A stretch of 64,000 nt of DNA from Nitrincola iocasae (GCF_008727795.1 NZ_CP044222.1:3720001-3784000); one strand, 5' to 3'; positions 35,095 to 44,812 are shown, counted from the stretch's first letter. The notes: generated from the letters alone by a model not told the origin. Made by a program: numbers and translations.

Positions 35095-36435
35095 GTGAGC
35101 AAAGACAGCAGCGACCAGTATATCGACTGGTTCAGACATTCATCCCCTTACATTAATGCCCATCGTGGCAAAACCTTTGTGCTAATGATTGGCGGGGAAG
35201 CCCTGGCTGACCCCAACCTGACCAATATCGTCCATGATATTGCCCTGCTGAGCAGTCTCGGGGTTCGTCTGGTACTGGTATTTGGCTCCAGACCCCAGAT
35301 AGATGAGCGTTTGCAAGCTTTAGGCCTGCCAACACGTCTGCACCATCACCAACGCATCACTGACACAGCCACCTTGCAATGCGCGATTGAAGCGGCCGGT
35401 GTACTGCGCACGCGCCTTGAAGCACTTTTCTCCATGGGCCTGTCCAATACGCCGATGCATGGCGCCAGAATCCGGGTCTGCAGCGGTAATTTTGTTACCG
35501 CACGACCGGCGGGTGTTGTCGATGGTTTTGATTTGGGCCATACCGGTGAGCTGCGTCGTGTTGATCAAGCGGCCATTCGCAAGCAGCTGGACCTGAATAA
35601 TATTGTCTTTATCTCCAATCTGGGTTTTTCGCCCACGGGAGAAGTATTCAATCTTTCAGTCGAAGAAGTCGCCACGCGTACCGCTACGGCACTGAATGCA
35701 GACAAACTGATTCTGTTCGGCAGTGAGGCCGGCATCACCGATAGCCATGGTGACCTGCGCAGCGAACTACTGGCCGCCACAGCCAAGCGCTGGGTCAGTC
35801 AATACCTGGCCGGACTGGATGATCCCTCGCAGGCCCATACCGAAACCGCACGACTGCTTCAGGCTGCCGCTGATGCCTGCGAAGAAGGAGTGCCACGCTG
35901 CCATCTGATCAGCTATCAGCGTGATGGCGCCCTGATTGCTGAACTACTTACACGTGACGGATCCGGCACCATGGTAGTGCGTGAGTCTTATGAACAGATA
36001 CGTACGGCGGGTATTGATGATGTAGGCGGCATACTGGAGTTGATCGCCCCGCTGGAAGTCAAAGGGATACTGGTTCGTCGTTCCAGAGAACGGCTGGAAA
36101 CTGAAATTGAGCGCTTTACCGTGATAGAGCGTGATGGTGCCATTATCGGCTGCGCCGCACTCTACCCCTTTGAAGAGGAACAGGTAGGTGAACTAGCCTG
36201 TGTGGCAATCGATAACAACTATCGTGGTGGTGAGCGAGGTGATCGCTTACTCGCCTCCCTCGAAACTCATGCACGCGAGCTGGGGCTCACACAGCTATTT
36301 GTACTGACGACGCGTACCGCTCACTGGTTTATTGAACGCGGCTTCCGTGAAGCCTCACTGGATGCCCTGCCGAACGAGAAGAAAGCCCTGTACAACTTTC
36401 AACGCAACTCCAAAGTGTTTTTTAAGCCACTCTGA
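35095..36435 (+). CDS. argA: ArgA, N-acetylglutamate synthase
   Basis: This 446-residue protein is full length for the bifunctional-layout ArgA: an N-terminal amino-acid-kinase-like domain (about 20-285) that binds arginine for feedback inhibition, and a C-terminal GNAT acetyltransferase domain (about 300-446) with the acetyl-CoA loop NYRGGERGDRLL near residue 380. It makes N-acetylglutamate, the first step of arginine synthesis. The start is GTG at 35095. Its stop lies two bases from the convergent sensor kinase stop. Confidence 0.95.
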   Translation: MSKDSSDQYIDWFRHSSPYINAHRGKTFVLMIGGEALADPNLTNIVHDIALLSSLGVRLVLVFGSRPQIDERLQALGLPTRLHHHQRITDTATLQCAIEAAGVLRTRLEALFSMGLSNTPMHGARIRVCSGNFVTARPAGVVDGFDLGHTGELRRVDQAAIRKQLDLNNIVFISNLGFSPTGEVFNLSVEEVATRTATALNADKLILFGSEAGITDSHGDLRSELLAATAKRWVSQYLAGLDDPSQAHTETARLLQAAADACEEGVPRCHLISYQRDGALIAELLTRDGSGTMVVRESYEQIRTAGIDDVGGILELIAPLEVKGILVRRSRERLETEIERFTVIERDGAIIGCAALYPFEEEQVGELACVAIDNNYRGGERGDRLLASLETHARELGLTQLFVLTTRTAHWFIERGFREASLDALPNEKKALYNFQRNSKVFFKPL

Positions 36436-36436
36436 G

Positions 36437-37801
36437 TCATGTGGGCATAGGCAACAGCATCCGGAACCTGGCACCCTTGAGTTCCGGAGAGCTATCCACT
36501 TCGAGAGCGCCGCCGTAGCTGCTGAGTATATCCACCACCACGGCCAGACCGATACCCTGCCCGGAAATGGAACTGTCAATGCGCTGACCCCGCTCCAGGA
36601 TTACCTTGGACTGGGTCGGCAATACACCGGGACCGTCATCTTCGACTAGCAACAGCAAACCGTTGCGCGTAGGGCACGAGGTGATCTGTACATGGGCCGT
36701 GCCATATTTACAGGCATTTTCCATCAGATTACCCAGCAGCTCCATCAGATCACGTTCATCGCCGTAAAACTGTGCCCCATCCTCCACAGCGTTATCGATC
36801 TGTATCGACTTGTCTGCATAGACTTTGTGGAGCACTTCAGCTACGCGCTGTATCAACGGTTTAACCAATACAGGCTTGGCGGCCAACCCCCCTTTGGATT
36901 TAACCGCACGTGCTAACTGGTATTGCACGATCTGGTTCATGCGTTGGCTTTGTTCTTCCACCAGAGTACGGTAAGCCTCCGGAGACAGGTTTTCTGAACT
37001 GGCTCCGGTAATAACCGCCAAGGGCGTTTTCAGACTATGTGCCAAATCAGCCAGGGTGTTGCGATAACGCTCACGTTGCTGACGCTCAGTCAAAATAAGC
37101 TGATTGAGGTTTTCAGTCACCGGCTGCACTTCACGCGGATAGTTGCCGGAAAGGCTGTCGGATTCACCCTTCTCTATGTGACGCAAGTCAGCTGCCAGAC
37201 GACCGAGAGGACGCAACCCCCAACGCAAAATCAGGTATTGCATACTCAATGCCAACACCAGCACGCCGATTAATGACCCCCAGAGCCGTGCACTGAAAGC
37301 GCGCATCTGCTCACGCAAGCGTTCATCACTACGCAGTACCGAAATCATAAAGAAACGCTCTTCACCAAGCCCTTCCCAGATTATCGGGTACTGAAACAAA
37401 TAGAAATGGCTGTCGGCCAGGTGGCGAAACAGCACCTGGCCCGGAACGGGAAAGCTGTCGAGCACCTGTGAAACCTGCTCCGTTGGCAACAGGGCCGATG
37501 AATCAGACTGCCATAGCAGCTGTTTACGCTCATCACTAATAAACGCATAAATACCCGAGCCTGTTTGAGAAAAACCGGGCTCAGGTAACATTTCCGGTAA
37601 TTTCAACTCACCGGCATCCAGCTCAGCCAAACCCAGCAATAAATACACCTGAAGTTGTGCCTGAGAACGCTCAGAAGCAACCAGACTGTCATAATGAGCA
37701 CGCTGCAGTATCACCACGGCAGCCACAATAATCAGCGGCAGCAGCACTAAGGAAGCCAAAAACAGGCGCGACTTAAGTGAACGGGGCAACAAGCGACGCA
37801 T
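36437..37801 (-). CDS. PhoQ-like sensor histidine kinase
   Basis: This 454-residue kinase has TM1 (about 12-33), a periplasmic sensor (about 34-170), TM2 (about 172-192), HAMP, the phospho-accepting H255 in LADLAHSLKTPLAV, and an ATPase domain with LLGNLMENACKYG, DDGPGV and GQGIGLAV. The layout and partner regulator resemble PhoQ, which senses Mg2+, cationic peptides and acid; the acidic patch of PhoQ is not obvious here, so the signal is unknown. It overlaps the regulator gene by one base. Confidence 0.86.
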   Translation of the reverse strand: MRRLLPRSLKSRLFLASLVLLPLIIVAAVVILQRAHYDSLVASERSQAQLQVYLLLGLAELDAGELKLPEMLPEPGFSQTGSGIYAFISDERKQLLWQSDSSALLPTEQVSQVLDSFPVPGQVLFRHLADSHFYLFQYPIIWEGLGEERFFMISVLRSDERLREQMRAFSARLWGSLIGVLVLALSMQYLILRWGLRPLGRLAADLRHIEKGESDSLSGNYPREVQPVTENLNQLILTERQQRERYRNTLADLAHSLKTPLAVITGASSENLSPEAYRTLVEEQSQRMNQIVQYQLARAVKSKGGLAAKPVLVKPLIQRVAEVLHKVYADKSIQIDNAVEDGAQFYGDERDLMELLGNLMENACKYGTAHVQITSCPTRNGLLLLVEDDGPGVLPTQSKVILERGQRIDSSISGQGIGLAVVVDILSSYGGALEVDSSPELKGARFRMLLPMPT

Positions 37802-38484
37802 CAGGCGTCTTTCAATTCCGGATTAAATCGATAGCCCAATCCCCGTACGGTAAGAATAGGCTGTATCCGCTGATCCGGATCGAGCTTCTGCCTCAGTCGG
37901 CGGATAAACACTTCCAGCACGTTACTGTCACGATCGAAATCCTGATGATAAAGATGCTCCGTCAACTCCGTCTTGGAGATGGTTTTACCGGCATTCATCA
38001 TCAAATACTCAACCGTGCGGTATTCATAGCTGGTTAAACGGACTTCCTCATCATGCAAGCGCACCACTCGACTAACGGTATCCAGCATTAAAGGCCCGAA
38101 GGTCAATCTGGGTTTGGCATGACCGGCGGCCCGACGAACCAGCGCATTGAGGCGAGCAATCAACTCTTCAGGTTGAAACGGTTTGACCAGATAATCATCT
38201 GCACCACTTTCAAGACCTTCCACCTTGTCTTGCCAGTGACCACGCGCGGTCAGAATCAAAACGGGAAAATCCCGATGAGCCTCACGCCAACCTTTAATCA
38301 CATCCAGGCCTGATAACCCCGGCAGACCCAGATCAACCACGGCAATATCAAACTCATACTCTGTCCCGAGGAACAAGGCTTCTTTCCCTTCTTCACACTC
38401 CTCAACGGTATAGCCCTTCTCGGTCAACTGATGACTCAACTGCCGGCGCAGATCCAGATCATCTTCAACAACTAGTGCTTTCAT
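37801..38484 (-). CDS. PhoP-like OmpR-family response regulator
   Basis: This 227-residue protein has a receiver domain with phospho-acceptor D51 (AVVDLGLPG), K101 (YLVKPF) and a winged-helix DNA-binding domain ending TVRGLGYRF. The dimer-interface and segment LTARGHWQDKVEGLESGADDY resemble E. coli PhoP closely. PhoP-type regulators control outer-membrane and lipid A modification genes; whether this one controls the ArnT-like system in this window is a hypothesis. It sits between the PepSY gene and the kinase in one operon. Confidence 0.88.
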   Translation of the reverse strand: MKALVVEDDLDLRRQLSHQLTEKGYTVEECEEGKEALFLGTEYEFDIAVVDLGLPGLSGLDVIKGWREAHRDFPVLILTARGHWQDKVEGLESGADDYLVKPFQPEELIARLNALVRRAAGHAKPRLTFGPLMLDTVSRVVRLHDEEVRLTSYEYRTVEYLMMNAGKTISKTELTEHLYHQDFDRDSNVLEVFIRRLRQKLDPDQRIQPILTVRGLGYRFNPELKDA

Positions 38485-38496
38485 ACCAAGGTCCTT

Positions 38497-38766
38497 TCAC
38501 GGGTTAAGTATCTCACCATCATCAGGGTTAATCATCACATCCCGGACCCGCCCATCATTGACGATACGAATCAAAAATACCGGTTTTTGATCAATTTCAG
38601 CCTCTTCAGCCTTAACCACCTGCCCACCAAAGGCTTCCTGAGCAATTTCTGATGCCCGCATCAGACTGGTGACAGGTTCAGCCACCAGCGGACCCGACAG
38701 CAATAAACCACACAACAGCAACGCCACAAACAGGCGTTCAACTAATACACTTCGACCCCTACACAT
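38497..38766 (-). CDS. PepSY-domain periplasmic protein, first gene of the PhoPQ-like operon
   Basis: The start is at the ATG at 38766, preceded by a strong GGAGGAG ribosome site; an upstream ATG (38805) is unlikely. The 89-residue product has an N-terminal signal segment (VERLFVALLLCGLLLSG) and one PepSY domain (about 30-89) ending MINPDDGEIL. Small PepSY proteins beside two-component genes may tune the sensor or periplasmic proteases, but the role is not established. It is 12 nt upstream of the regulator. Confidence 0.82.
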   Translation of the reverse strand: MCRGRSVLVERLFVALLLCGLLLSGPLVAEPVTSLMRASEIAQEAFGGQVVKAEEAEIDQKPVFLIRIVNDGRVRDVMINPDDGEILNP

Positions 38767-38838
38767 AGGGCTCCTCCGGGGTTTTCTTGTTGGGTAATAC
38801 CGCAACTCGGCAACTTAACCACTTTACGCCAATGGAAA

Positions 38839-38855
38839 TGAACTGATGATTAACA
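38839..38855 (-). promoter_or_regulatory. Candidate PhoP-box direct repeat
   Basis: On the minus strand TGTTAA and AGTTCA start 11 bases apart, resembling the (T/G)GTTTA-N5-(T/G)GTTTA PhoP box. About 12 bases downstream is TAAAGT as a possible -10, matching the spacing reported for PhoP-activated promoters. Each half-site has mismatches, so this is a weak match that would imply autoregulation. Confidence 0.35.
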
Positions 38856-38874
38856 AAATCCGCACCCACTGAAA

Positions 38875-39135
38875 TCAGCGTTTGCTATTCTCTTCAGCTT
38901 GCTGACGCCTAACCTCGCGAATAGAAAGCATCACAAAGCGAATGTTGTAAGCCAGACCTATCACGATGGCTAGTGACGCTGAAACGATAAACAGCATTCC
39001 CAGCACCGCCGAGCCGATAGACTGCCCCGTCCATAGACTGATAACAGCAATAATACTGAGCGGAATACCGGTTTTCATACAGATCCGCAGGAAAGGATCC
39101 TGACGAATTACTTTTTTATCAACTTTTATTACCAT
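38875..39135 (-). CDS. Small two-span inner membrane protein, unknown
   Basis: Taken from the ATG at 39135 (MVIKVDKKV) this is 86 residues; a longer frame would run across the ilvD start and is improbable. Two hydrophobic spans are present (TGIPLSIIAVISLWTG and a second near SAVLGMLFIVSASLAIVIGL), with a basic C-terminal tail (IREVRRQQAEENSKR). I do not recognise the family. It is divergent from ilvD. Confidence 0.55.
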   Translation of the reverse strand: MVIKVDKKVIRQDPFLRICMKTGIPLSIIAVISLWTGQSIGSAVLGMLFIVSASLAIVIGLAYNIRFVMLSIREVRRQQAEENSKR

Positions 39136-39290
39136 AGGGTTCAGAGCTTCTGTTTGACGTTGAGGCAGAGCAGGATAGAACGCCGATGAAATTTGTTCAA
39201 GGTTCAACCTGCTACCATCCTGACAGTCAGAAAGAATCTGATATACTCCAACAAAACCAGACTCAACCAGCCGATCCAAAGGACCCCTCA

Positions 39291-41126
39291 ATGCCAGAGT
39301 ATCGTTCCAGAACGTCTACCGCCGGTCGTAATATGGCAGGTGCCCGTGCGCTGTGGCGCGCCACAGGCATGAAAGATGATGATTTCCACAAGCCGATTGT
39401 TGCTATTGCCAACTCATTCACCCAGTTTGTACCCGGTCACGTGCACCTGAAAGATATGGGCCAACTGGTCGCCAGAGAGGTGGAAAAAGCCGGGGGTGTG
39501 GCGAAAGAATTTAACACTATCGCTGTCGATGACGGTATTGCCATGGGGCATGACGGTATGCTCTATTCGTTACCCTCGCGCGATATTATTGCCGACTCGG
39601 TTGAATACATGGTCAATGCGCACTGTGCTGATGCGCTGATCTGCATCTCTAACTGCGACAAGATCACTCCTGGGATGCTGATGGCGGCTATGCGCCTTAA
39701 TATTCCGGTTATTTTTGTCTCTGGCGGTCCGATGGAGGCTGGCAAAACCAAGCTCTCCGAGCACAAACTGGACCTGGTCGATGCCATGGTGATTGCCGCG
39801 GATGATTCGGCTTCTGACGAAAAAGTTGCTGAATACGAGCGCTCAGCCTGCCCTACCTGCGGTTCGTGCTCCGGCATGTTCACCGCCAACTCGATGAACT
39901 GTCTGACTGAAGCATTAGGCCTTTCACTGCCAGGCAATGGCACGACTCTGGCCACGCACAGTGACAGACGTCGCTTGTTTGAAGAAGCGGGCCACCGGAT
40001 TGTAGAACTGGCCAAGCGCCATTATGAGCAGGATGACTATTCCGTTCTGCCGCGCTCTATTGCCAATTTCAAAGCCTTTGAAAACGCCATGTCGCTGGAT
40101 ATCGCCATGGGCGGCTCCACCAATACCATTTTACACCTGCTGGCGATTGCGCTGGAAGGTGAAATAGACTTCACCCTGAAAGACATTGACCGCCTGTCCC
40201 GGCATGTACCACAGCTGTGTAAAGTGGCACCTAACACGCCAAAATATCATATTGAAGATGTACACCGTGCCGGTGGCATTTTTGCCATTCTCGGCGAGCT
40301 GGACCGTGCCGGTAATCTGCACAGCGATCTCCCCACAGTCCATAGCAGCAGTATGGCTGAAGCACTAGAAACCTGGGATATCATGCGTAATCCTTCAGCA
40401 GCAGTGATGGAGTTTTACAAAGCCGGGCCTGCGGGCATCCCGACACAAACGGCCTTTAGTCAATCCACTCGCTGGCCAACACTGGACGGTGACCGTGAAA
40501 ACGGCTGCATCCGTAACCTCGAACATGCGTTTTCACGTGAAGGAGGCTTGGCCGTTCTGTTTGGTAATATTGCAGAAGATGGCTGTGTGGTTAAAACCGC
40601 TGGCGTGGATGACTCAATCCTGCGCTTTGAAGGCCCGGCACATATCACTGAATCACAGGATCAGGCCGTTGAGCATATTTTGCAGGACAAGGTTAAACCG
40701 GGAGACATTGTCATAGTCCGTTACGAAGGCCCCAAAGGCGGTCCGGGCATGCAGGAAATGCTCTACCCGACCTCTTACCTGAAATCCAAAGGCATGGGCA
40801 AGGACTGCGCCCTGTTGACAGACGGACGCTTCTCCGGAGGTACCTCCGGCCTGTCAATCGGCCATGTTTCACCGGAAGCGGCCGCTGGCGGTGCCATAGG
40901 GTTAGTCAGGGAGGGCGATCCTATCTGTATCGATATTCCCAACCGCAGCATCAATGTACTTTTGCCTGATGAAGAACTGGCCAAACGCCGTGTTGAACAG
41001 GATGCTATTGGCTGGAAACCGGCCATGGAGCGCCCCAGAAAGGTATCCTCAGCGCTCAAAGCCTATGCTAAGTTGGTGACATCCGCTGACAAAGGAGCCG
41101 TCAGAGATCTTAGCCAGCTGGATTAA
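39291..41126 (+). CDS. ilvD: IlvD, dihydroxy-acid dehydratase
   Basis: From the ATG at 39291 this is 611 residues, normal for IlvD; upstream in-frame ATG at 39186 adds a tail unlike the family. Iron-sulphur ligands appear in SNCDKITPGM (about 120) and CPTCGSCSGMFTANSMNCL (about 190). The enzyme dehydrates dihydroxy acids to 2-oxo acids for valine, isoleucine and leucine synthesis, supplying substrates to IlvE. A strong hairpin follows. Confidence 0.96.
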   Translation: MPEYRSRTSTAGRNMAGARALWRATGMKDDDFHKPIVAIANSFTQFVPGHVHLKDMGQLVAREVEKAGGVAKEFNTIAVDDGIAMGHDGMLYSLPSRDIIADSVEYMVNAHCADALICISNCDKITPGMLMAAMRLNIPVIFVSGGPMEAGKTKLSEHKLDLVDAMVIAADDSASDEKVAEYERSACPTCGSCSGMFTANSMNCLTEALGLSLPGNGTTLATHSDRRRLFEEAGHRIVELAKRHYEQDDYSVLPRSIANFKAFENAMSLDIAMGGSTNTILHLLAIALEGEIDFTLKDIDRLSRHVPQLCKVAPNTPKYHIEDVHRAGGIFAILGELDRAGNLHSDLPTVHSSSMAEALETWDIMRNPSAAVMEFYKAGPAGIPTQTAFSQSTRWPTLDGDRENGCIRNLEHAFSREGGLAVLFGNIAEDGCVVKTAGVDDSILRFEGPAHITESQDQAVEHILQDKVKPGDIVIVRYEGPKGGPGMQEMLYPTSYLKSKGMGKDCALLTDGRFSGGTSGLSIGHVSPEAAAGGAIGLVREGDPICIDIPNRSINVLLPDEELAKRRVEQDAIGWKPAMERPRKVSSALKAYAKLVTSADKGAVRDLSQLD

Positions 41127-41132
41127 TCGGAT

Positions 41133-41160
41133 GGAGGGGCGTGTACTGACACGCCCCTCC
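41133..41160. terminator. Strong hairpin after ilvD
   Basis: A perfect 12-bp stem GGAGGGGCGTGT/ACACGCCCCTCC with a four-base loop lies between convergent ilvD and the EAL-HDOD gene. It is GC-rich but lacks a long T tract on either side. Confidence 0.65.
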
Positions 41161-41174
41161 TATTCTGGTTCAGT

Positions 41175-42422
41175 TTACTGCAAGGCTTCGAGTACTTGCT
41201 CAGCCCACTTAAGGCTGTGGCGGTAAGCAACCTCATAAAACTGTGAAGGTAACAACTTTTTAAGCTGCTCAAACTCTCCGCGCTCGTAAACCTCAACCTC
41301 ACTCAGAACCAGACCCGCCTGCCCTTCACGCTTAGTCAGAGCATCTTTAACAGAGTGCTGCAGCGGCACCTCATTCAAGAGCACATCCATCTCCATATCC
41401 ATCATCACGTCCATTTGCGATAACAAACCGACGATGAAGCACTCCATCGGTTCCGGATACTCCAGCATTTCAGCCAGCAACTCACACATACGCCCGCGGA
41501 TGAGCATATTCCGAGTCAACTCTGTTGGCTTACCATTATCACTTTTGGCCAGAAATAACATCACCCAGCGCCGTATCTGGTCCATACCCAACAGCGCAAT
41601 GGCATGAGACAGGGAGTTCACCTCACGGCGCAAATTAACCGCCGCCGAGTTGACTACACGCAAAATTTTATAAGTCAACTCAGGGTCTTTCAGGGCAATC
41701 TGCTCAACAGATTCCGCGGTTGCATGCTTATTCTGTAGCTCTTTCAGAACCTGCAGCAGCAATATTTTGTTTCCAGGCAGTTTTTTGCCACGCACCAAAT
41801 CAGGCTTACTGAGAAAATACCCCATATAGAGGGCAAAACCCATTTCCAGACACTGACGAAACTGATCCTGTGTTTCAACCTTGTCCGCCAACAATTCCAG
41901 ATTAAAGGGCTTCAGCTTTTGTACCAACGCAGGAATTCTTGATAAACCAATTAACTGAATATCCAGTTTCAACACATGCACTACTTTAAGTAAAGGGTGC
42001 AGCTTGGTATCACTTGGATCGAAACCGGACAGTGCCAACCGGTAACCCTGTCCTGCCAGTTCGATAAGACGGTCTATCAACGCTTGGGTAACCCGTGTAT
42101 GCGGTAACAACTCCAGCACAAACAAGTGCCGTGGAAAATCAGGCAACTCATCATCCAGCAACACCTTATCAGTCACCTTCAGGAAAAACGGCATCTGCGC
42201 TTTAGTATCTTTACTGAAGGAAGCATAGGAGTTAACCAACACCGCCAGAGTGGCATCGTCATCTTTTAAACCCATGACAAAATTGCCGTGCTCATCTCTG
42301 AACAACAGCTCGTAAGCAGCCACATCCTGACTTTTGGTATAGATTGCCTGACGCGCCATCAGCACGGGCAATCCCTGATCATCGTGTGTTATGGCAATTT
42401 TGCTCACGGGGTATAGCTCCAA
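41175..42422 (-). CDS. Degenerate EAL domain plus HDOD signalling protein
   Basis: This 415-residue protein has an N-terminal EAL-like domain (about 15-205) fused to HDOD (about 210-400), the YuxH-type layout. The EAL signature is YELLFR, and the metal-binding DDFG-type motif is replaced by SGFDPSD, so cyclic-di-GMP hydrolysis is unlikely. HDOD domains act as signalling platforms with no proven catalysis. It may be a cyclic-di-GMP-linked regulator of pili or motility in the neighbourhood. It converges on ilvD. Confidence 0.86.
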   Translation of the reverse strand: MELYPVSKIAITHDDQGLPVLMARQAIYTKSQDVAAYELLFRDEHGNFVMGLKDDDATLAVLVNSYASFSKDTKAQMPFFLKVTDKVLLDDELPDFPRHLFVLELLPHTRVTQALIDRLIELAGQGYRLALSGFDPSDTKLHPLLKVVHVLKLDIQLIGLSRIPALVQKLKPFNLELLADKVETQDQFRQCLEMGFALYMGYFLSKPDLVRGKKLPGNKILLLQVLKELQNKHATAESVEQIALKDPELTYKILRVVNSAAVNLRREVNSLSHAIALLGMDQIRRWVMLFLAKSDNGKPTELTRNMLIRGRMCELLAEMLEYPEPMECFIVGLLSQMDVMMDMEMDVLLNEVPLQHSVKDALTKREGQAGLVLSEVEVYERGEFEQLKKLLPSQFYEVAYRHSLKWAEQVLEALQ

Positions 42423-42477
42423 GGGTGTGCTTACAAAAGTCTAAGCATATACAAAATTCAGGACCAAAGTCACCTAG

Positions 42478-43755
42478 TCATGCGTCAACACCAGGCTGAT
42501 CATCCTTATCAATGGATAATTTAATCTGGCGTATATCATTCCCGGTAGGAGACTGATGCAAGCGCAAGCCAAACACCGGCATCACCGCCAGCACATGATC
42601 GAACAGATCTGCCTGAATACCCTCATACTCAACCCAGGCGGTGGTATTGGTAAAGGCATAAACCTGAATAGGCACACCTTCACTGGTGGCTTCCAGTTGT
42701 CTGACCATCATAATCATCTGCTGATGAATACGCGGGTGGGTCTTCAGATAGGCAGCCAGATAAGCGCGAAACGTACCAATATTGGTCAAACGCCTACCAT
42801 TCAATGGGCTGCTAAGATCCAGGTCATGTTCGGTATTATAACGTTCAACTTCAGCAAGGCGTTGCTCTATATAGCTGTTAAGCAAATTGGATTTGCGCAA
42901 CACGTCTACATCCTGCGGGGTCAAAAAACGCACACTACTGACATCGATCCGCACACCGCGCATGATCCGCCGACCACCAGATTCCTGCATACCACGCCAG
43001 TTCTTAAACGAATCCGAAATCAGTGCATAAGTGGGAATGGTGGTAATGGTATTATCCCAGTTCTGCACTTTCACTGTGGTCAAATTGATATCTACTACAG
43101 CACCATCGGCACCATAGCGGCTCATTTCCAGCCAGTCACCCACCGACAACATTTTATTGGCAGACAACTGAATACCCGCAACCAGTCCCATCAGCGGATC
43201 TTTGAACACCAGCAGCAATACGGCTGTCATGGCACCCAAACCACTAAAGAGAATCAGTGGCGACTTGCCGATTAGAATAGAGATGGCGATAACAGCCGCC
43301 AGCACGACTGTAGATAACTTAATTCCCTGAAAGATACCCCGCAACGGCAGCTCACGGGTTGCACGGCTGTATTGAGACAACTCAAGCAACACATCCAGTA
43401 TCACAAACAGCACCAGCACACTGAAAATCAGAATCCATAGCTGAGTCAGGCTACCGATGATTAACAGCGATACTGACCCAGGCTCCAACCATTGCTGTGC
43501 CTGAAGCTGAACGATAATTGCTTGGATAATAAACGATAAACGCTTGAATAGTTGCTTTTCGAACAGTGCACGATTCCAGATATGCTGCGCACTGCCAGCC
43601 AGTCGTTCCATGAGCCGACGGACAAAATGATGCAGAATAAAATGCGTCACCAGTGCCACAAGGACGATCAGACTCAAGGCAACAACTAATTGTGTCAGCG
43701 CTGTTGGCTCAATCGATAATTTAGCCAGCCAGTCCGTGACCGAATCCACCCACAT
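42478..43755 (-). CDS. MscS-family mechanosensitive channel (YbdG-like)
   Basis: This 425-residue protein has about five N-terminal membrane spans, then the MscS core: pore-lining and beta-domain segment KDPLMGLVAGIQLSANKMLS and GDWLEMSRYGADGAVVDINL with the NWDNTITTIPTY loop. The extended C-terminus (RGMQESGGRRIMRGVRIDV) resembles YbdG/MscM. It likely protects against osmotic downshock. It is divergent from prmB. Confidence 0.88.
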   Translation of the reverse strand: MWVDSVTDWLAKLSIEPTALTQLVVALSLIVLVALVTHFILHHFVRRLMERLAGSAQHIWNRALFEKQLFKRLSFIIQAIIVQLQAQQWLEPGSVSLLIIGSLTQLWILIFSVLVLFVILDVLLELSQYSRATRELPLRGIFQGIKLSTVVLAAVIAISILIGKSPLILFSGLGAMTAVLLLVFKDPLMGLVAGIQLSANKMLSVGDWLEMSRYGADGAVVDINLTTVKVQNWDNTITTIPTYALISDSFKNWRGMQESGGRRIMRGVRIDVSSVRFLTPQDVDVLRKSNLLNSYIEQRLAEVERYNTEHDLDLSSPLNGRRLTNIGTFRAYLAAYLKTHPRIHQQMIMMVRQLEATSEGVPIQVYAFTNTTAWVEYEGIQADLFDHVLAVMPVFGLRLHQSPTGNDIRQIKLSIDKDDQPGVDA

Positions 43756-43894
43756 TAACCCACCTCAATCGCTGTTCTATTTTGATTTACATGCTGCGCC
43801 TGCATCAGACCAGGCAAGGATCATGCTCACACCTGCACTTGAGTTTAAGGTACACTGCTCAAGCAAAACTATAGCAGCCAGAGTACCCCAGTGC

Positions 43895-44812
43895 ATGACT
43901 TTTCAAACAGATAACCCGGCCAGCGAACTGCACACACTGCGTGACTACATTCGCTGGGCCATGAGTAGCTTCCAGCAGGCCAGCCTGTATTACGGGCACG
44001 GTACAGACAACCCTTGGGACGAAGCCGTTCAACTGGTATTAAATGCTGTACATCTGCCCTGGGATGCCAGTCCGGAAGTGCTGGATGCGCGCCTGACCAG
44101 CTCAGAAAAGCAACGCATTTTAACCTACATTCGCCGCCGTACAGAAGAACGTATACCGCTACCCTATATTACCGGTGAAGCCTGGTATATGGGCATGCCT
44201 TTTTATGTGGATGAGCGCGTCCTCATTCCCCGCTCCCCTATTGCCGAACTGACAGAACAACAGTTTTCCCCCTGGCTCAGACCGGGTCCTGTAGAACAGA
44301 TTCTGGACCTCTGCACCGGTAGTGGCTGTATTGGCATAGCTTGTGCGTATCAGTTTCCGGAAGCACAGGTTGACCTGGTCGATATTTCTACAGATGCGCT
44401 GGCGGTTGCCGAAAAAAATATCAACCGCCATGAGCTAAACCACCGGGTCACCACTATTCAAAGCGACCTGTTCAGGAACCTTGAAGGCAAACGCTATGAC
44501 CTGATTGTCAGCAATCCACCCTATGTGGATCAAGCCGACTTCAGCAATATGCCCAAAGAATATCAACATGAACCTCAACTAGCGCTCACATCCGGTATTG
44601 ATGGTCTGGAAATTACCCGCTGTATTCTGAAAACAGCCGGTCATTATTTGACTGAAAGTGGGTTATTAGTAGTAGAAGTTGGCAACAGTGAAGCTCATCT
44701 GATTGAATCCTACCCGGAAGTGCCTTTTACCTGGGCTGAATTTGAAAAGGGAGGCAACGGCGTTTTTTTACTGACTGCAGAAGAACTACAACGCTATCAG
44801 GACTATTTTTGA
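43895..44812 (+). CDS. prmB: PrmB, ribosomal protein L3 glutamine methyltransferase
   Basis: The ATG at 43895 (MTFQTDN) gives 305 residues, the usual size; a longer frame from 43736 would overlap the channel gene. It is a class I SAM methyltransferase with LDLCTGSGCIGIA (about 140) and the NPPY catalytic motif in SNPPYVDQADF. It methylates a glutamine of ribosomal protein L3 during 50S assembly. In many gammaproteobacteria aroC follows; here the MSHA operon does. Confidence 0.93.
   Translation: MTFQTDNPASELHTLRDYIRWAMSSFQQASLYYGHGTDNPWDEAVQLVLNAVHLPWDASPEVLDARLTSSEKQRILTYIRRRTEERIPLPYITGEAWYMGMPFYVDERVLIPRSPIAELTEQQFSPWLRPGPVEQILDLCTGSGCIGIACAYQFPEAQVDLVDISTDALAVAEKNINRHELNHRVTTIQSDLFRNLEGKRYDLIVSNPPYVDQADFSNMPKEYQHEPQLALTSGIDGLEITRCILKTAGHYLTESGLLVVEVGNSEAHLIESYPEVPFTWAEFEKGGNGVFLLTAEELQRYQDYF

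Noticed and set aside
35065..35095. ArgR operator upstream of argA
   Set aside because: No ARG-box-like palindrome (TGAAT-type) is present in the short gap after the pit terminator.
42556..43275. 239-codon plus-strand frame within the MscS-family gene
   Set aside because: Composition and motifs are those of a reverse shadow; the minus-strand channel has clear domain hallmarks throughout.
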